Below, piece by piece: positions 1 through 9,058 of a DNA stretch of 64,000 nt. Every line of letters starts with the position of its first letter. The stretch's first letter is position 1. The stretch comes from Methanogranum sp963676045 (GTDB taxonomy: Archaea > Thermoplasmatota > Thermoplasmata > Methanomassiliicoccales > Methanomethylophilaceae). Both the position numbers and the translations under genes were made by a program. Location of the stretch: positions 992,001 to 1,056,000 of the forward strand of contig OY780938.1 of the NCBI GenBank assembly GCA_963676045.1. The letters run 5' to 3'. Under the pieces are notes generated by a model. That model was not told the DNA's origin, ran no database searches, and saw only the letters and a program-made list of their open reading frames with translations.

Positions 1-697
1 CCTTGATATCGAAAAGTCCCAAAGCCAATTCATTCTTGAACAATGATATTATGCCTTCCACCTTCTCATCAAGGTCTTTTGTTGAGAAACCGAACAATAT
101 GCAGAATGCCTTGAGACATTTGCTTATCCCCTCTCTGCAATCCTGAGGGCCCTCCGAATGATATTTGAAAATATAATAGCCGACAATGGACCCGTTCAAC
201 ATCAACTTGTCCTTCATCTCTTCCTTGGTGAGGTCCTTATCGAACTCCTTTATGTAATTCAACTCCCACTCAATGGTCTTATCCACCATGGCATTGAATA
301 CCGGCCACGTATGGTGAGCAATCGTGAGAAGCTCCGCATATCTGCGATTCACACTTGCAGCGTATAGGTCCACGCACATCGGGAATGATATCGCTACGAA
401 GGGATCGATATCGTCCTTCATGAGTGATTTGACCTCCTTTATGACGACATCGTACCCTCCGATGATTATGTCCTGTAAAATGTCCTCCTTCCCATCGAAG
501 GTATTGTATAAGCTTCCAGCGCCGAATCCCGTCTCTTCGGAGATCATACGCATAGTCGTATTGTCGTAACCCTTATCCATAAATAAGGTGAAAGCGGCCT
601 TATCGACCTGCCTCCTTAAAACACATGAAGGACAATTCTTCGCTCTGGCCTTTCCTTTTTTAGCATCGTTGGAGGGCTTCGCGGCTTTCTGCTTCAT
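1..697 (-). CDS. TetR/AcrR-family transcriptional regulator (partial)
   Basis: The gene runs off the left edge, so its C-terminus is missing; about 232 residues are visible. After a Lys-rich N-terminal tail comes a TetR-type helix-turn-helix at roughly residues 28-75, including GFGAGSLYNTF, the usual recognition-helix pattern. The rest is helical and divergent, as expected of the ligand-binding domain. I chose the ATG at 697; an in-frame ATG at 718 would add seven residues. An AT-rich block near 725-740 lies too close to 718 for a normal archaeal TATA-to-start distance, which favours 697. The regulated target is not visible in the window. Family assignment is confident; ligand and target are unknown. 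Confidence 0.8.
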   Translation of the reverse strand, partial: MKQKAAKPSNDAKKGKARAKNCPSCVLRRQVDKAAFTLFMDKGYDNTTMRMISEETGFGAGSLYNTFDGKEDILQDIIIGGYDVVIKEVKSLMKDDIDPFVAISFPMCVDLYAASVNRRYAELLTIAHHTWPVFNAMVDKTIEWELNYIKEFDKDLTKEEMKDKLMLNGSIVGYYIFKYHSEGPQDCREGISKCLKAFCILFGFSTKDLDEKVEGIISLFKNELALGLFDIK

Positions 698-818
698 ATG
701 GCATAACGATGACTTCATATGATTTAAATATTTATAATACAAGAATTGATGGATAAAGAGTACAAAATAATGAAGAGGGATACTTGGACGGTTGAGCCCG
801 CCCAGTATCACTGGTTTT

Positions 819-1334
819 TCAAAGCAGATTCTTCGCTTCTTCTGGAGTTATCTCCAATGCCTTCAACATGTACTCCAATGCCTTCTTTGCATAGGGGGCC
901 CTTGCTTTGGGGTCTTCCATGATCTCCCCGTACGTGGCCATCACGTTGTTGAAATACTCTATGGCGAACTCGGAATATAAAGAGGATTCCATGGATTCAT
1001 CGATCTGGGCTGCCTCTTTGTATGCCTTCTCAGCCTCATCGTATTTGTTGATGGAAATGCAGAACAGACCGTATGACTGGTAATAGTCCACCCTGTCACC
1101 ATCCAACTCTATGGCCTTCCTGTATGCTTCCATTATCTCTTCTGGCGAGACTTTGGCACCGAACATGCCTGATGCGTAATTGCCACACTCGGCCTTGTAG
1201 TACCAACACTCTGCATTGCCTGGATACTCTTCGACGAGCTTCTTGAAGGCGGTGTATGCCTTCTTGAAATCGCCCTCATCCATTGCCTTCATTCCTGCGG
1301 CAAGTTTCTTTTCGGGACTTTCGGCTGCTGCCAT
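819..1334 (-). CDS. TPR-repeat protein
   Basis: The 171-residue product has tetratricopeptide-like helical pairs: residues ~8-40 (GDFKKAYTAFKKLVEEYPGN), ~66-95 (EEIMEAYRKAIELD) and ~98-125 (NKYDEAEKAYKEAAQID). It has no signal peptide or membrane segment, so it is probably a cytoplasmic protein-binding scaffold. A TATA-like TATATAAAG (minus strand, 1386-1394) lies upstream. It is divergent from the DUF2284 gene at 1449. No partner can be named. Confidence 0.75.
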   Translation of the reverse strand: MAAAESPEKKLAAGMKAMDEGDFKKAYTAFKKLVEEYPGNAECWYYKAECGNYASGMFGAKVSPEEIMEAYRKAIELDGDRVDYYQSYGLFCISINKYDEAEKAYKEAAQIDESMESSLYSEFAIEYFNNVMATYGEIMEDPKARAPYAKKALEYMLKALEITPEEAKNLL

Positions 1335-1448
1335 TGTTATCGCTCTCTGTGATGATTCATCATATTTTAATTCCTTCTACATTACTTTATATACAATCTT
1401 AATCAGACACCAAAAATACTTATTTAACTGCAACACGATAACAATACT

Positions 1449-2000
1449 ATGATCGCGGACATCTGGTCAAAAATGGATTCCGAACCTAATTTCAAAGAAT
1501 TCAAGATAAAGGTAGTGGCAGCACCGAAACCAGACATCCATACGATCTCGACCTGCAGAAAACTCTGCAGGCAGAACAGATGCGGCGCTTTCAATACGAA
1601 TTGGGGATGCCCACCTGGCGTTGGTACCGAAGAAGATTGCCTCGGATTGATACGCCAATACAGTAAATCCGTCCTCGTATACCGCAGATTTGAGAATGTG
1701 AATATGAAGGACCTTGAATTCATCGATAAATGCGCACATGAGCATCAGGACATGGTGAGGAAAATGGCAAGTGCCATGAATAGGGCAGGATACAAGGACA
1801 TACTGCCTATCGCGGATGGCGGATGCAAATATTGCGGAGAATGCACATACCCTGACGAACCATGCAGATTCCCAGAACAGATGATACCTTCGGTAAGCGG
1901 ATTCGGAATAATAATGGAAGAATACCTCGAATCGCAGAATATGGATTTCAAATTCGAGAATAATGCATTCACATTGTATGGCATGATATTATTCAGATGA
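1449..2000 (+). CDS. DUF2284 Cys-rich predicted metal-binding protein
   Basis: The 183-residue product has many cysteines in the pattern of the DUF2284 family: CRKLCRQNRCGAFNTNWGCPP at the N-terminal third and CKYCGECTYPDEPCRFP near residue 125. These spacings suggest a bound iron-sulfur cluster or zinc, but no enzymatic activity is established for the family as far as I know. The start is an ATG with a TATA-like stretch about 30 bases upstream, which implies an almost leaderless mRNA. No obvious functional link to gatC, which begins 56 bases downstream. Confidence 0.75.
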   Translation: MIADIWSKMDSEPNFKEFKIKVVAAPKPDIHTISTCRKLCRQNRCGAFNTNWGCPPGVGTEEDCLGLIRQYSKSVLVYRRFENVNMKDLEFIDKCAHEHQDMVRKMASAMNRAGYKDILPIADGGCKYCGECTYPDEPCRFPEQMIPSVSGFGIIMEEYLESQNMDFKFENNAFTLYGMILFR

Positions 2001-2055
2001 TCCTCCGTGGACAAATTTATAACCAATACCTTCAATGCGTTCAATAGGTCTGATC

Positions 2056-2328
2056 ATGGATAGAGAGATCATCGAAAGGGTAGCTCGCGCAGCACACATC
2101 TCGCTCACTGAAGAGGAACTCGCCAAATACAGCCAGGACCTGACTGATATCTTAGACTATTTCAAGATACTCGATGAGGCGCCAGTTTTTGAAGGTTCTG
2201 GCGTGAATCCCGTCGAGATAGCGGACATCCTCAGAGAGGATGTGCCAAGGATGTGCATAAATCCCGATGATCTGTTGAAGGATATGAACACTTATGAGAA
2301 TTACATTAGGGGGCCAAGGCTCTCATGA
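2056..2328 (+). CDS. gatC: Asp-tRNA(Asn)/Glu-tRNA(Gln) amidotransferase subunit C
   Basis: This 90-residue protein has the GatC signature: an N-terminal helix (RVARAAHISLTEEEL), the DILDYFKILDEAPV segment and a C-terminal NPVEIADILREDVP region. GatC is the small subunit that holds GatA and GatB together in the transamidosome. I start at the ATG at 2056; an in-frame ATG at 2035 would add seven residues not usual for GatC. It overlaps gatA by four bases (ATGA at 2325-2328), so the two are probably translationally coupled. Confidence 0.92.
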   Translation: MDREIIERVARAAHISLTEEELAKYSQDLTDILDYFKILDEAPVFEGSGVNPVEIADILREDVPRMCINPDDLLKDMNTYENYIRGPRLS

Positions 2329-3653
2329 GCTCTCAATCATCTCTGTCTTCGTTAGAGAAGATCAACTCGAAATACTCAATGTTCAATGATTTCCTGAAAG
2401 ATGGGAAGGACGATGGCTCGAGATTCATGTTCTCTGCCAAGGACAATCTTACATCGATCGGATTTGAGACCTGCAGCGGATCCAAGATATTGGAAGGATA
2501 CCGTCCAATGTTCGATGCCACAGCAATATCCCGGATGAAGGATTTCGGAGGCAGGCTTATAGGCAAGACCAACATGGATGAATTCGGATTCGGTACCTTC
2601 TCTACGAATTCTGGATTTGGCATACCTAGGAACCCGTTCGACCTTGAGAGATCCTGCGGTGGATCTTCAGGTGGTTCCGCATGCGCTGCAGCTGTGATCG
2701 AGGACCATGTATCGCTCGGTGTATCAACTGGCGGGTCCATATGTTGTCCCGCGAGCTTCTGCGGAGTATACGGGATAACGCCCACATACGGACGTGTATC
2801 CAGATATGGACTTATCGACTATGGCAACTCCCTTGATAAGATCGGCTTGCTTTCCTCGAAGGCCTCGGACCTGTCCAAATACCTACCTGTGATCTCAGGC
2901 AAAGATGAGAAGGACCCGACATCCTGCTCACAACCGGACCTGATTATAAAAAAAGAGAAGATCAGAAGTATAGCCATACCTCAGGAATCGATGGAAGGCA
3001 TAAGTGAAGATGTGAAAAGAGCATTCGAAAGCTCGATCGAGACCATCAAAGGAATGGGCATGGACATCGAAATCGTCAACATGCCTGCACTCAAATACGC
3101 AATGCCCGCATACTATGTACTGGCTACATCGGAGGCTTCGACCAATCTTGCGAGATACGTGGGAATGAGATACGGGCAACAGGATGGGGACCTATCCTTG
3201 AAATTCGATGATTACTTCACATATTTCCGCTCCCAATATTTCGGTGACGAAGCGAAAAGAAGGATATTGCTCGGAACATACACAAGGATGGCAGGATTCA
3301 GGGACAGATATTACGCCAAGGCACTCAATGTTAGGATGTATGTGATTGATGCCTACAAACAGGTATTCAAAGAACATGACGCCATATTGACGCCTACGAT
3401 GCCTTTTGTATCTCCCAGATTCGACGATATCTCGAAGATGACCCCTGTGGAATCCTATCAGGCCGACTACCTGACGGTACCTGCAAACCTTGCTGGAACT
3501 CCACACCTGTCGGTGCCATGCGGATATGACCGCGATGGGATGCCCATAGGCATGCAATTCGTCACCGACCATTGGAAAGAGGACCTCCTCCTTACGATGG
3601 CCAACGAGTGGGACCATATGTTCGACGTACGGAGACCGGAGGTGTTGCTATGA
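2325..3653 (+). CDS. gatA: Asp-tRNA(Asn)/Glu-tRNA(Gln) amidotransferase subunit A
   Basis: GatA is the amidase that releases ammonia from Gln or Asn for transfer to the mischarged tRNA. The 442-residue product, slightly short for GatA, has the amidase-signature triad: Lys39 (FSAKDN), the Ser114/115 loop (GGSSGGS) and the nucleophile Ser138 (STGGS). Two positions differ from the usual DTGGSIR: Asp is replaced by Ser134 and the following Arg by Cys140 (SICCPASFCG). The downstream PASFCG is intact. It overlaps gatC and gatB by ATGA. The family is certain; the effect of the substitutions is not. Confidence 0.93.
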   Translation: MSSQSSLSSLEKINSKYSMFNDFLKDGKDDGSRFMFSAKDNLTSIGFETCSGSKILEGYRPMFDATAISRMKDFGGRLIGKTNMDEFGFGTFSTNSGFGIPRNPFDLERSCGGSSGGSACAAAVIEDHVSLGVSTGGSICCPASFCGVYGITPTYGRVSRYGLIDYGNSLDKIGLLSSKASDLSKYLPVISGKDEKDPTSCSQPDLIIKKEKIRSIAIPQESMEGISEDVKRAFESSIETIKGMGMDIEIVNMPALKYAMPAYYVLATSEASTNLARYVGMRYGQQDGDLSLKFDDYFTYFRSQYFGDEAKRRILLGTYTRMAGFRDRYYAKALNVRMYVIDAYKQVFKEHDAILTPTMPFVSPRFDDISKMTPVESYQADYLTVPANLAGTPHLSVPCGYDRDGMPIGMQFVTDHWKEDLLLTMANEWDHMFDVRRPEVLL

Positions 3654-5002
3654 AGATAGGATTGGAGGTACACGTACAACTACCTACCAGATCCAAGATG
3701 TTCTGCTCCTGTCCGACGACCGATGCGGATGCTCCAAACACGCATGTATGCCCGACATGCCTCGGAATGCCTGGTTCCAGACCTGTGCTGAACAAGAAGG
3801 CGATGGAATATGGTATCATGCTTGCAAAGATGCTAAGATGTACGATACCCGATACCACATGGTTCTCAAGAAAGACATATTTCTATCCAGACATGAGCAA
3901 GAGCGTACAGATAACACAGTATGACAATCCGATAGGATACAAAGGCGTGTATTACCTCGGTGACAAACCCATAAGGATAACGAGGATACATCTCGAAGAG
4001 GACCCTGGAAAGACCAAGAGGGTCGGCGACCTTTCATCCTTGATAGATTACAACAGATCGGGGATAGCGCTTGCGGAGATAGTTACCGAACCTGATCTCA
4101 AGACCCCTGCTGAAGCAAGGGAATTCCTGGGACAGCTCATACAAGACATAAGGCACACGATAGACCTCGAAGGAGATGACGAGAGGAGCATCCGTTGCGA
4201 CTGCAACCTGTCTGTCGGTGTCGAGAGATGCGAGGTAAAGAACGTCACAGGTCTGAAGAATGTCGAAAGGGCTCTGACCTTCGAGATGATAAGACAGACA
4301 AAGATCCTCAAAGCGGGTGGAAAAATAGATCGTGAAACGAGACGTTTCGATGAGGAACGTGGAGTGACCATCTCTGTAAGGAAGAAAGAGTTCGAAGCAG
4401 ATTATGGATACATCGATGAACCTGACCTTGGAATATTCCATATAAGGAAATTAGCAGATTCAATAAAGATCAAAGAAAGTCCGCTTGAGAGAACCAAAAG
4501 ATTCTGCAGCGATTACGGACTTGATGAAAGATCCTCCAAACAGATAATCAATACCTCGATGGAACTTGCAGATCTGTTCGAGGATATCTCCAAATCTACA
4601 GACGTTCAGACCGCGAAGACCTGGACGACGGGTGTCATCAGCGCGAATTGGAAATCCTTCGAAGAAATTTCCAAACATCAAGGGAATGATCTCGATTCGA
4701 AGAAGATCGTCGAGATGATATGCGAGTACAAACTTGGAAAGATAACTGACACTGAATGTTCGATCGAGATAAAGGCCTATATGAACGGCAAAGACTCGGG
4801 TTCGATGAAGACGGAATCAAGCGATCTGGAATCCCTTATCATAGATTATCTGGATTCCAATCCGGATCTCATTGAAGACTACCGTAAGAACGAGAAGGCC
4901 ATCAATAAGGTCATCGGCTCGGTCATGAGACAGACCGGTGGAGCATACTCCTCCTCCGATGTTGTCGATACCGCGAAGAGACTTCTTCAGAAAAGGCTCT
5001 GA
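3650..5002 (+). CDS. gatB: Asp-tRNA(Asn)/Glu-tRNA(Gln) amidotransferase subunit B
   Basis: GatB binds and phosphorylates the misacylated tRNA side chain before amidation. The 450-residue product begins MKIGLEVHVQL and has the zinc-site cysteines FCSC (19, 21) and HVCPTC (34, 37), the kinase core, and a C-terminal helical YqeY-like tail. I chose the ATG at 3650 rather than the longer reading at 3572 because a strong GGAGGTG ribosome-binding site precedes it and it overlaps the gatA stop as ATGA. With the convergent aspS it likely makes Asn-tRNA(Asn). Confidence 0.95.
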   Translation: MKIGLEVHVQLPTRSKMFCSCPTTDADAPNTHVCPTCLGMPGSRPVLNKKAMEYGIMLAKMLRCTIPDTTWFSRKTYFYPDMSKSVQITQYDNPIGYKGVYYLGDKPIRITRIHLEEDPGKTKRVGDLSSLIDYNRSGIALAEIVTEPDLKTPAEAREFLGQLIQDIRHTIDLEGDDERSIRCDCNLSVGVERCEVKNVTGLKNVERALTFEMIRQTKILKAGGKIDRETRRFDEERGVTISVRKKEFEADYGYIDEPDLGIFHIRKLADSIKIKESPLERTKRFCSDYGLDERSSKQIINTSMELADLFEDISKSTDVQTAKTWTTGVISANWKSFEEISKHQGNDLDSKKIVEMICEYKLGKITDTECSIEIKAYMNGKDSGSMKTESSDLESLIIDYLDSNPDLIEDYRKNEKAINKVIGSVMRQTGGAYSSSDVVDTAKRLLQKRL

Positions 5003-5020
5003 TCTGTTGACAAAATTATT

Positions 5021-5041
5021 GCCGGACCTCGAAGGTCCGGC
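5021..5041. terminator. Hairpin between convergent gatB and aspS
   Basis: A perfect 9-bp inverted repeat, GCCGGACCT then CGA then AGGTCCGGC, fills the 48-bp gap between the convergent stop codons of gatB (5002) and aspS (5051). It could end transcription from both sides. It is not followed by a long T run, and intrinsic termination in archaea usually relies on T tracts, so the role is inferred. Confidence 0.5.
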
Positions 5042-5050
5042 ATAATGAGA

Positions 5051-6871
5051 TTATATTTCCTCTGAGTCCTCTTCGAACTTTCCGATATCCAGATCGTCAG
5101 AGGCTAGAGAGATTATCTGCAGCTCCTCTAATTTGCTATCGTCTATCTTCTCTGGAGAACCATCGAACAGAGATACTGCCCTCTTGTTCTTGGGGAACGC
5201 CATCACATCGCGGATCGACTCCTTGCCAAGAAGTATCGCGGTGAATCTATCGACTCCCATGGCTATCCCACCATGCGGGGGCGCTCCGTATCCTAGTGCC
5301 TCTATGAACCATCCGAAGTCCCTCTCTATCTTCTCATCGGACATTCCTGTCTTCTTCAATACGGCCTTCTGGAGTTCTGGATCGTGTATCCTCAATGAAC
5401 CGGAACCGAGTTCGTTGCCGTTGAGGCATATGTCGAAGCATGACCCTCCCACGTACTTATCGTCGATGTCGTTCTCTGGAAGAACGAACGGGTGATGGAA
5501 TGCGTCATGCTTGCCAGATACTGGATCTATCTCGAACATCGGACAGTCCACCAGCCAGAAGAATTGGAACACGTCCTTTGGCACCAATCCGAGGTCTTCC
5601 GCGATCTTCCTTCTGAGAACGCCTCCTCCCTCGTATGTGGCCTTCCAAGGTCCTGCGACCAGGAATATTAGGTCTCCTTCCTGCACCTTCATGCTGTGCT
5701 TTATCTTTTCCAATATCTCGGGTGTGAAGTACTTCGTGATGTTGCTCGTAAGGACTCCGTTCTCGCATCTCATCCAGGTCAGACCGCCCAGTTTCGCCTT
5801 GTTCTTTGCGAAATGGATGTAACGGTCGACTTCGTTCCTTCCTACCTTGGAACTGTCTTTACCGAGGTTTATACCTGCGACTATTCCGCCGCTCTTCAAT
5901 ATCCTCTGGAATATCTCATACGGCACATCCCTGACAACATCTGTCAGGCCTGTGAACTCCAGACCATACCTCATATCGGGTTTGTCAGAACCGAAGCGTT
6001 CCATCGCATCCTTGTATCCTATCCTTGGGAATGGTGTCTTGAGGTCCTTGCCGTAGAGACCTTTCCAAACATATGATATGAGGCCCTCTATCATATTCTG
6101 TATGTCCTTCATATCTACGAACGACATCTCCATGTCTATCTGGGTGAATTCAGGCTGACGGTCCTTGCGTGAATCCTCATCACGGAAGCATCTTGCGACC
6201 TGATAATAGCGGTCCATGCTTCCGACCATTAGCATCTGTTTGAATAACTGAGGGGACTGTGGCAAGGCATAGAACTTACCTGGGTGTATCCTTGATGGAA
6301 CGACGTAATCCCTTGCGCCTTCCGGAGTGGACCTTCCTAACACGGGGGTCTCTATCTCCAGGAATCCGTTCTGCTCAAGATACTGCCTCATCAGATGGAC
6401 GAACTTGCTCCTGAACTCTATGGCCTGTATCATCTCCGTCCTTCTGAGGTCCAAATATCTGTATTTCATCCTTGTGTCCTCATTCGGAAGTATGCCTTCT
6501 TTCTGATCCCCTATCTCGAATGGAGGTGCCGTTGATTTGTTGAGAAGTTCGGCTTTCGTTATAAGTACCTCTATCTCCCCGGTGGGGTTCCTGAGATCGT
6601 TGGTGCCTTCCACCCTTTTCCTCACAATACCATTTATGGAGACCACTGACTCGCGGGTGAATGTCTTCATTACCGTCGCGATCTCGTCGATGTCAGATCC
6701 TTTGGCGATATCCTCTGGATCGAAGACTATCTGGGTTATTCCGTACCTATCGGCCAGGTCTATGAAGGCCACGCCTCCATGATCTCTCGAGAATCTTACC
6801 CAGCCCTGCAGACATACGTTCCTGCCAATATCTGACAGCCTGAGCTCTCCACATGTATTTGTTCTTCTCAT
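5051..6871 (-). CDS. aspS: Aspartyl-tRNA synthetase, bacterial type, probably non-discriminating
   Basis: The 606-residue protein is far longer than archaeal AspRS (about 430). It has the bacterial layout: an N-terminal OB-fold anticodon domain, class II motif 2 (RCFRDEDSRKDRQPEFTQ), a GAD-type insertion at roughly 285-420, and a motif 3 region (GIAMGVDRF). The stretch FYALPQSPQLFKQML is typical of bacterial AspRS. The OB fold has RDHGG with His31, a residue I associate with non-discriminating bacterial AspRS; discriminating forms often have Leu. With the convergent gatCAB this fits tRNA-dependent Asn synthesis. I start at the ATG at 6871 (MRRTNTCGEL); 6901 is an in-frame alternative. It probably came from bacteria by transfer. 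Confidence 0.93.
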   Translation of the reverse strand: MRRTNTCGELRLSDIGRNVCLQGWVRFSRDHGGVAFIDLADRYGITQIVFDPEDIAKGSDIDEIATVMKTFTRESVVSINGIVRKRVEGTNDLRNPTGEIEVLITKAELLNKSTAPPFEIGDQKEGILPNEDTRMKYRYLDLRRTEMIQAIEFRSKFVHLMRQYLEQNGFLEIETPVLGRSTPEGARDYVVPSRIHPGKFYALPQSPQLFKQMLMVGSMDRYYQVARCFRDEDSRKDRQPEFTQIDMEMSFVDMKDIQNMIEGLISYVWKGLYGKDLKTPFPRIGYKDAMERFGSDKPDMRYGLEFTGLTDVVRDVPYEIFQRILKSGGIVAGINLGKDSSKVGRNEVDRYIHFAKNKAKLGGLTWMRCENGVLTSNITKYFTPEILEKIKHSMKVQEGDLIFLVAGPWKATYEGGGVLRRKIAEDLGLVPKDVFQFFWLVDCPMFEIDPVSGKHDAFHHPFVLPENDIDDKYVGGSCFDICLNGNELGSGSLRIHDPELQKAVLKKTGMSDEKIERDFGWFIEALGYGAPPHGGIAMGVDRFTAILLGKESIRDVMAFPKNKRAVSLFDGSPEKIDDSKLEELQIISLASDDLDIGKFEEDSEEI

Positions 6872-6944
6872 TGCTCTACCCCTAGGGTATATACTAGTCA
6901 CTCGAAGAACAGCGCCATATAAAACAATTGTTCCTTTATACGCC

Positions 6945-7418
6945 TCATACGTGCATCATATCAGGCACATAATCGTTGGAATCCTTTACAATATTGAGAA
7001 CCACCGAGGTATTGGTCTTCAATACCCCTTTCAAGGCGTTTATCTCTTTCACCGTCGATGAGAAATCCTCACGGTCTGAACATGATATCATCACTATGCA
7101 ATCGGCATCACCTGTGACATCATATATCGCCATTACCTGAGGGATGTCCAACAATTCCCTCTGCACACCGACCACATCCTCTGAATATATGTGGACTATC
7201 CCCATGTATTCGTAACCTAGGTTCATGTAGTCTATCTTGGCGCGATAGCCTTTGATTACTCCCATGTTCTCTAGATTCTTTACCCTCTGTATGAGCGTGG
7301 TAGGATGGACATCCAATTGCTTGGCTATCTGCCTGTATGAACCCTGACTAGACGTGCTAAGTAGCTTTATGATACGCCTGTCCAGCTCATCGAATTTCTC
7401 TACTTTTGCCATGCTCAT
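6945..7418 (-). CDS. Lrp/AsnC-family transcriptional regulator
   Basis: The 157-residue product has an N-terminal winged HTH (residues ~10-60; YRQIAKQLDVHPTTLIQRVK) and a C-terminal RAM/ligand domain (YDVTGDADCIVMISC). Lrp proteins are octameric or dimeric DNA binders that sense amino acids. Starts at 7418 or 7412 are both possible. It is divergent from alaX, and a perfect palindrome at 7429-7442 sits in the shared upstream region. That suggests autoregulation and perhaps control of alaX; the effector is unknown. Confidence 0.88.
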   Translation of the reverse strand: MSMAKVEKFDELDRRIIKLLSTSSQGSYRQIAKQLDVHPTTLIQRVKNLENMGVIKGYRAKIDYMNLGYEYMGIVHIYSEDVVGVQRELLDIPQVMAIYDVTGDADCIVMISCSDREDFSSTVKEINALKGVLKTNTSVVLNIVKDSNDYVPDMMHV

Positions 7419-7428
7419 TTCGCCTAAC

Positions 7429-7442
7429 TAGACAAATGTCTA
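7429..7442. promoter_or_regulatory. Palindrome between divergent lrp and alaX
   Basis: TAGACA-AA-TGTCTA is a perfect inverted repeat with 6-bp arms. It lies 10 bases upstream of the lrp start and just upstream of a TATA-like CATATTTATTA (7447-7457) for alaX. Size and position fit a binding site for the adjacent Lrp protein; this is inference. Confidence 0.45.
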
Positions 7443-7486
7443 ATCGCATATTTATTACATGGGATTGCAATTTACCCTGCGATAGA

Positions 7487-8656
7487 ATGACAGAGGAAAT
7501 CTTCAGACGCGACGGATACATGTTCGAATTCGAGAGCCGGATCGTCTCAAAGGAAGGGGATCTGATAGAATTGGAAAGCACTGCCTTTTACCCAGGTGGA
7601 GGAGGGCAGGTCTGCGATACTGGAACGATACAGGGCGAGATCGTTACCGAGGTCATGTACAAAGGTAACCGCATATTCCACAAAGTGCCGGACAACAAAC
7701 TGAAAGCCGGGGAGACAGTATGGTGCAGCGTCGACTGGGACAGACGCTATGACCTCATGCGGGGACATACTGGAGAGCACCTGTTGTTCTGTTCTTTGAA
7801 AAAGCAAGACCCAGAACTGGAGATCGTGAAGATCTACATCTCCCCTGAGAGTAAATATGTGATAGTCAACCACGACCTGTCCTGGGATTCCATAACCGCC
7901 GCAATGAGATTCGCCAACAAGGCGATACGCGACAATCTCACCGTGACGAAGACATTGATGGACAGGGATGACCCAGATATTTCAAATGTGCGTATAAAAC
8001 TTGACCGCATAACGGAAAATCAGATATCTGTCGTTGCGATCGGCGATATTGACCTCTCAGCGTGCAGCGGCATACATGTGATGGAAACATCAGAGCTCGA
8101 TTTCATTTTAGTAGATCGCAAGGTATCGGCAGGAAAAGACGGTTTTGCCATTCACTTCAAAATAGGCGATTTTGCTAAGGATTCTGCGATAGAATTAACA
8201 AAAACATGCCTTCAAGCGGTAGAAGAGATAGACACGAAACCAGAACTACTCGTAAGGACGATAGCGAACATGAAAAAAGAACGGGAGATCGATAGGGAAA
8301 CGATACGTTCGTTCTCAAAACAACAACTTTCAAATTTGATGCCTGAATCCTTCAAAGGCATCGATATCTATTCTGGAAAATTCTATGCTGATAAGAAAAC
8401 GCTAATAGATGCGGCTGAGAACTACAAATCCAAAGGCGGCATCGTAGCATTCGTCTCGGTATCGGAGACGGTCTCGGTATTGATCGCATCCGGAACGGAT
8501 AGATTGGATTGCAAACTTGTGATCAATGATGTGCTTTCAGAATTCGGAGGAAGAGGCGGAGGCAGATCTGATTTCTCGCAAGGAGGTATTGAAGACATCT
8601 CGAAAGCGGATGAACTGCTTGAAAAGATGAAAGAGAGGATCGCGTCCTCCCTATAA
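7487..8656 (+). CDS. alaX: Alanyl-tRNA editing protein (AlaX-L type, with DHHA1 domain)
   Basis: AlaX proteins hydrolyse Ser or Gly mischarged on tRNA-Ala. The 389-residue product contains the editing zinc site, HTGEH (HxxxH, ~residue 92) and CSGIH (CxxxH, ~residue 190), preceded by the TAFYPGGGGQ motif found in AlaRS editing domains. The C-terminal ~100 residues resemble DHHA1, ending in a Gly-rich EFGGRGGGRSDFSQGG. No aminoacylation domain is present. I use the ATG at 7487; the open frame extends to 7406 but the upstream part overlaps the promoter. Confidence 0.9.
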   Translation: MTEEIFRRDGYMFEFESRIVSKEGDLIELESTAFYPGGGGQVCDTGTIQGEIVTEVMYKGNRIFHKVPDNKLKAGETVWCSVDWDRRYDLMRGHTGEHLLFCSLKKQDPELEIVKIYISPESKYVIVNHDLSWDSITAAMRFANKAIRDNLTVTKTLMDRDDPDISNVRIKLDRITENQISVVAIGDIDLSACSGIHVMETSELDFILVDRKVSAGKDGFAIHFKIGDFAKDSAIELTKTCLQAVEEIDTKPELLVRTIANMKKEREIDRETIRSFSKQQLSNLMPESFKGIDIYSGKFYADKKTLIDAAENYKSKGGIVAFVSVSETVSVLIASGTDRLDCKLVINDVLSEFGGRGGGRSDFSQGGIEDISKADELLEKMKERIASSL

Positions 8657-8691
8657 TGCTTAATTAAGAGAATGACTATAAGTGATTCGCA

Positions 8692-9057
8692 ATGTCAGGA
8701 ATGAAAGGCGTAAATCAACGTCAAATGCAACAAGCGATGAAAAAGATGGGGATAAAACAATCCAACATCAATGACGTCCAAGAGGTCATAATAAGGACCA
8801 GCAAGGAAGAGATAGTGATCACCAATGCCGAAGTTGTATGCGTGGATATGCAAGGTAGCAAAAGCTATCAGATATCTGGAATCGAAGAGACGAGGCCTTT
8901 GGGATCATCCGCAGTTGCAGCGCGGTCCTTCCCTAACGAAGACATAGATCTTGTGATGTCTCAAACAGGTTGCGACAAGATCAGGGCCATTGCAGCCCTT
9001 GAAGCATGTGACGGACAGCCAGCAGAGGCTATAATAAGTATAATGACGGGGAATTGA
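8692..9057 (+). CDS. nac: Nascent polypeptide-associated complex protein
   Basis: Archaeal NAC is a homodimeric chaperone that binds nascent chains at the ribosome. The 121-residue product has an N-terminal Gln/Met-rich ribosome-binding tail (QRQMQQAMKKMGIK), a central NAC beta-barrel (VIIRTSKEEIVITNAEVV) and a C-terminal UBA domain at ~80-120 (DIDLVMSQTGCDKIRAI). Length and order match the archaeal family. The hypC gene begins one base after the stop. Confidence 0.93.
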   Translation: MSGMKGVNQRQMQQAMKKMGIKQSNINDVQEVIIRTSKEEIVITNAEVVCVDMQGSKSYQISGIEETRPLGSSAVAARSFPNEDIDLVMSQTGCDKIRAIAALEACDGQPAEAIISIMTGN

Positions 9058-9058
9058 T

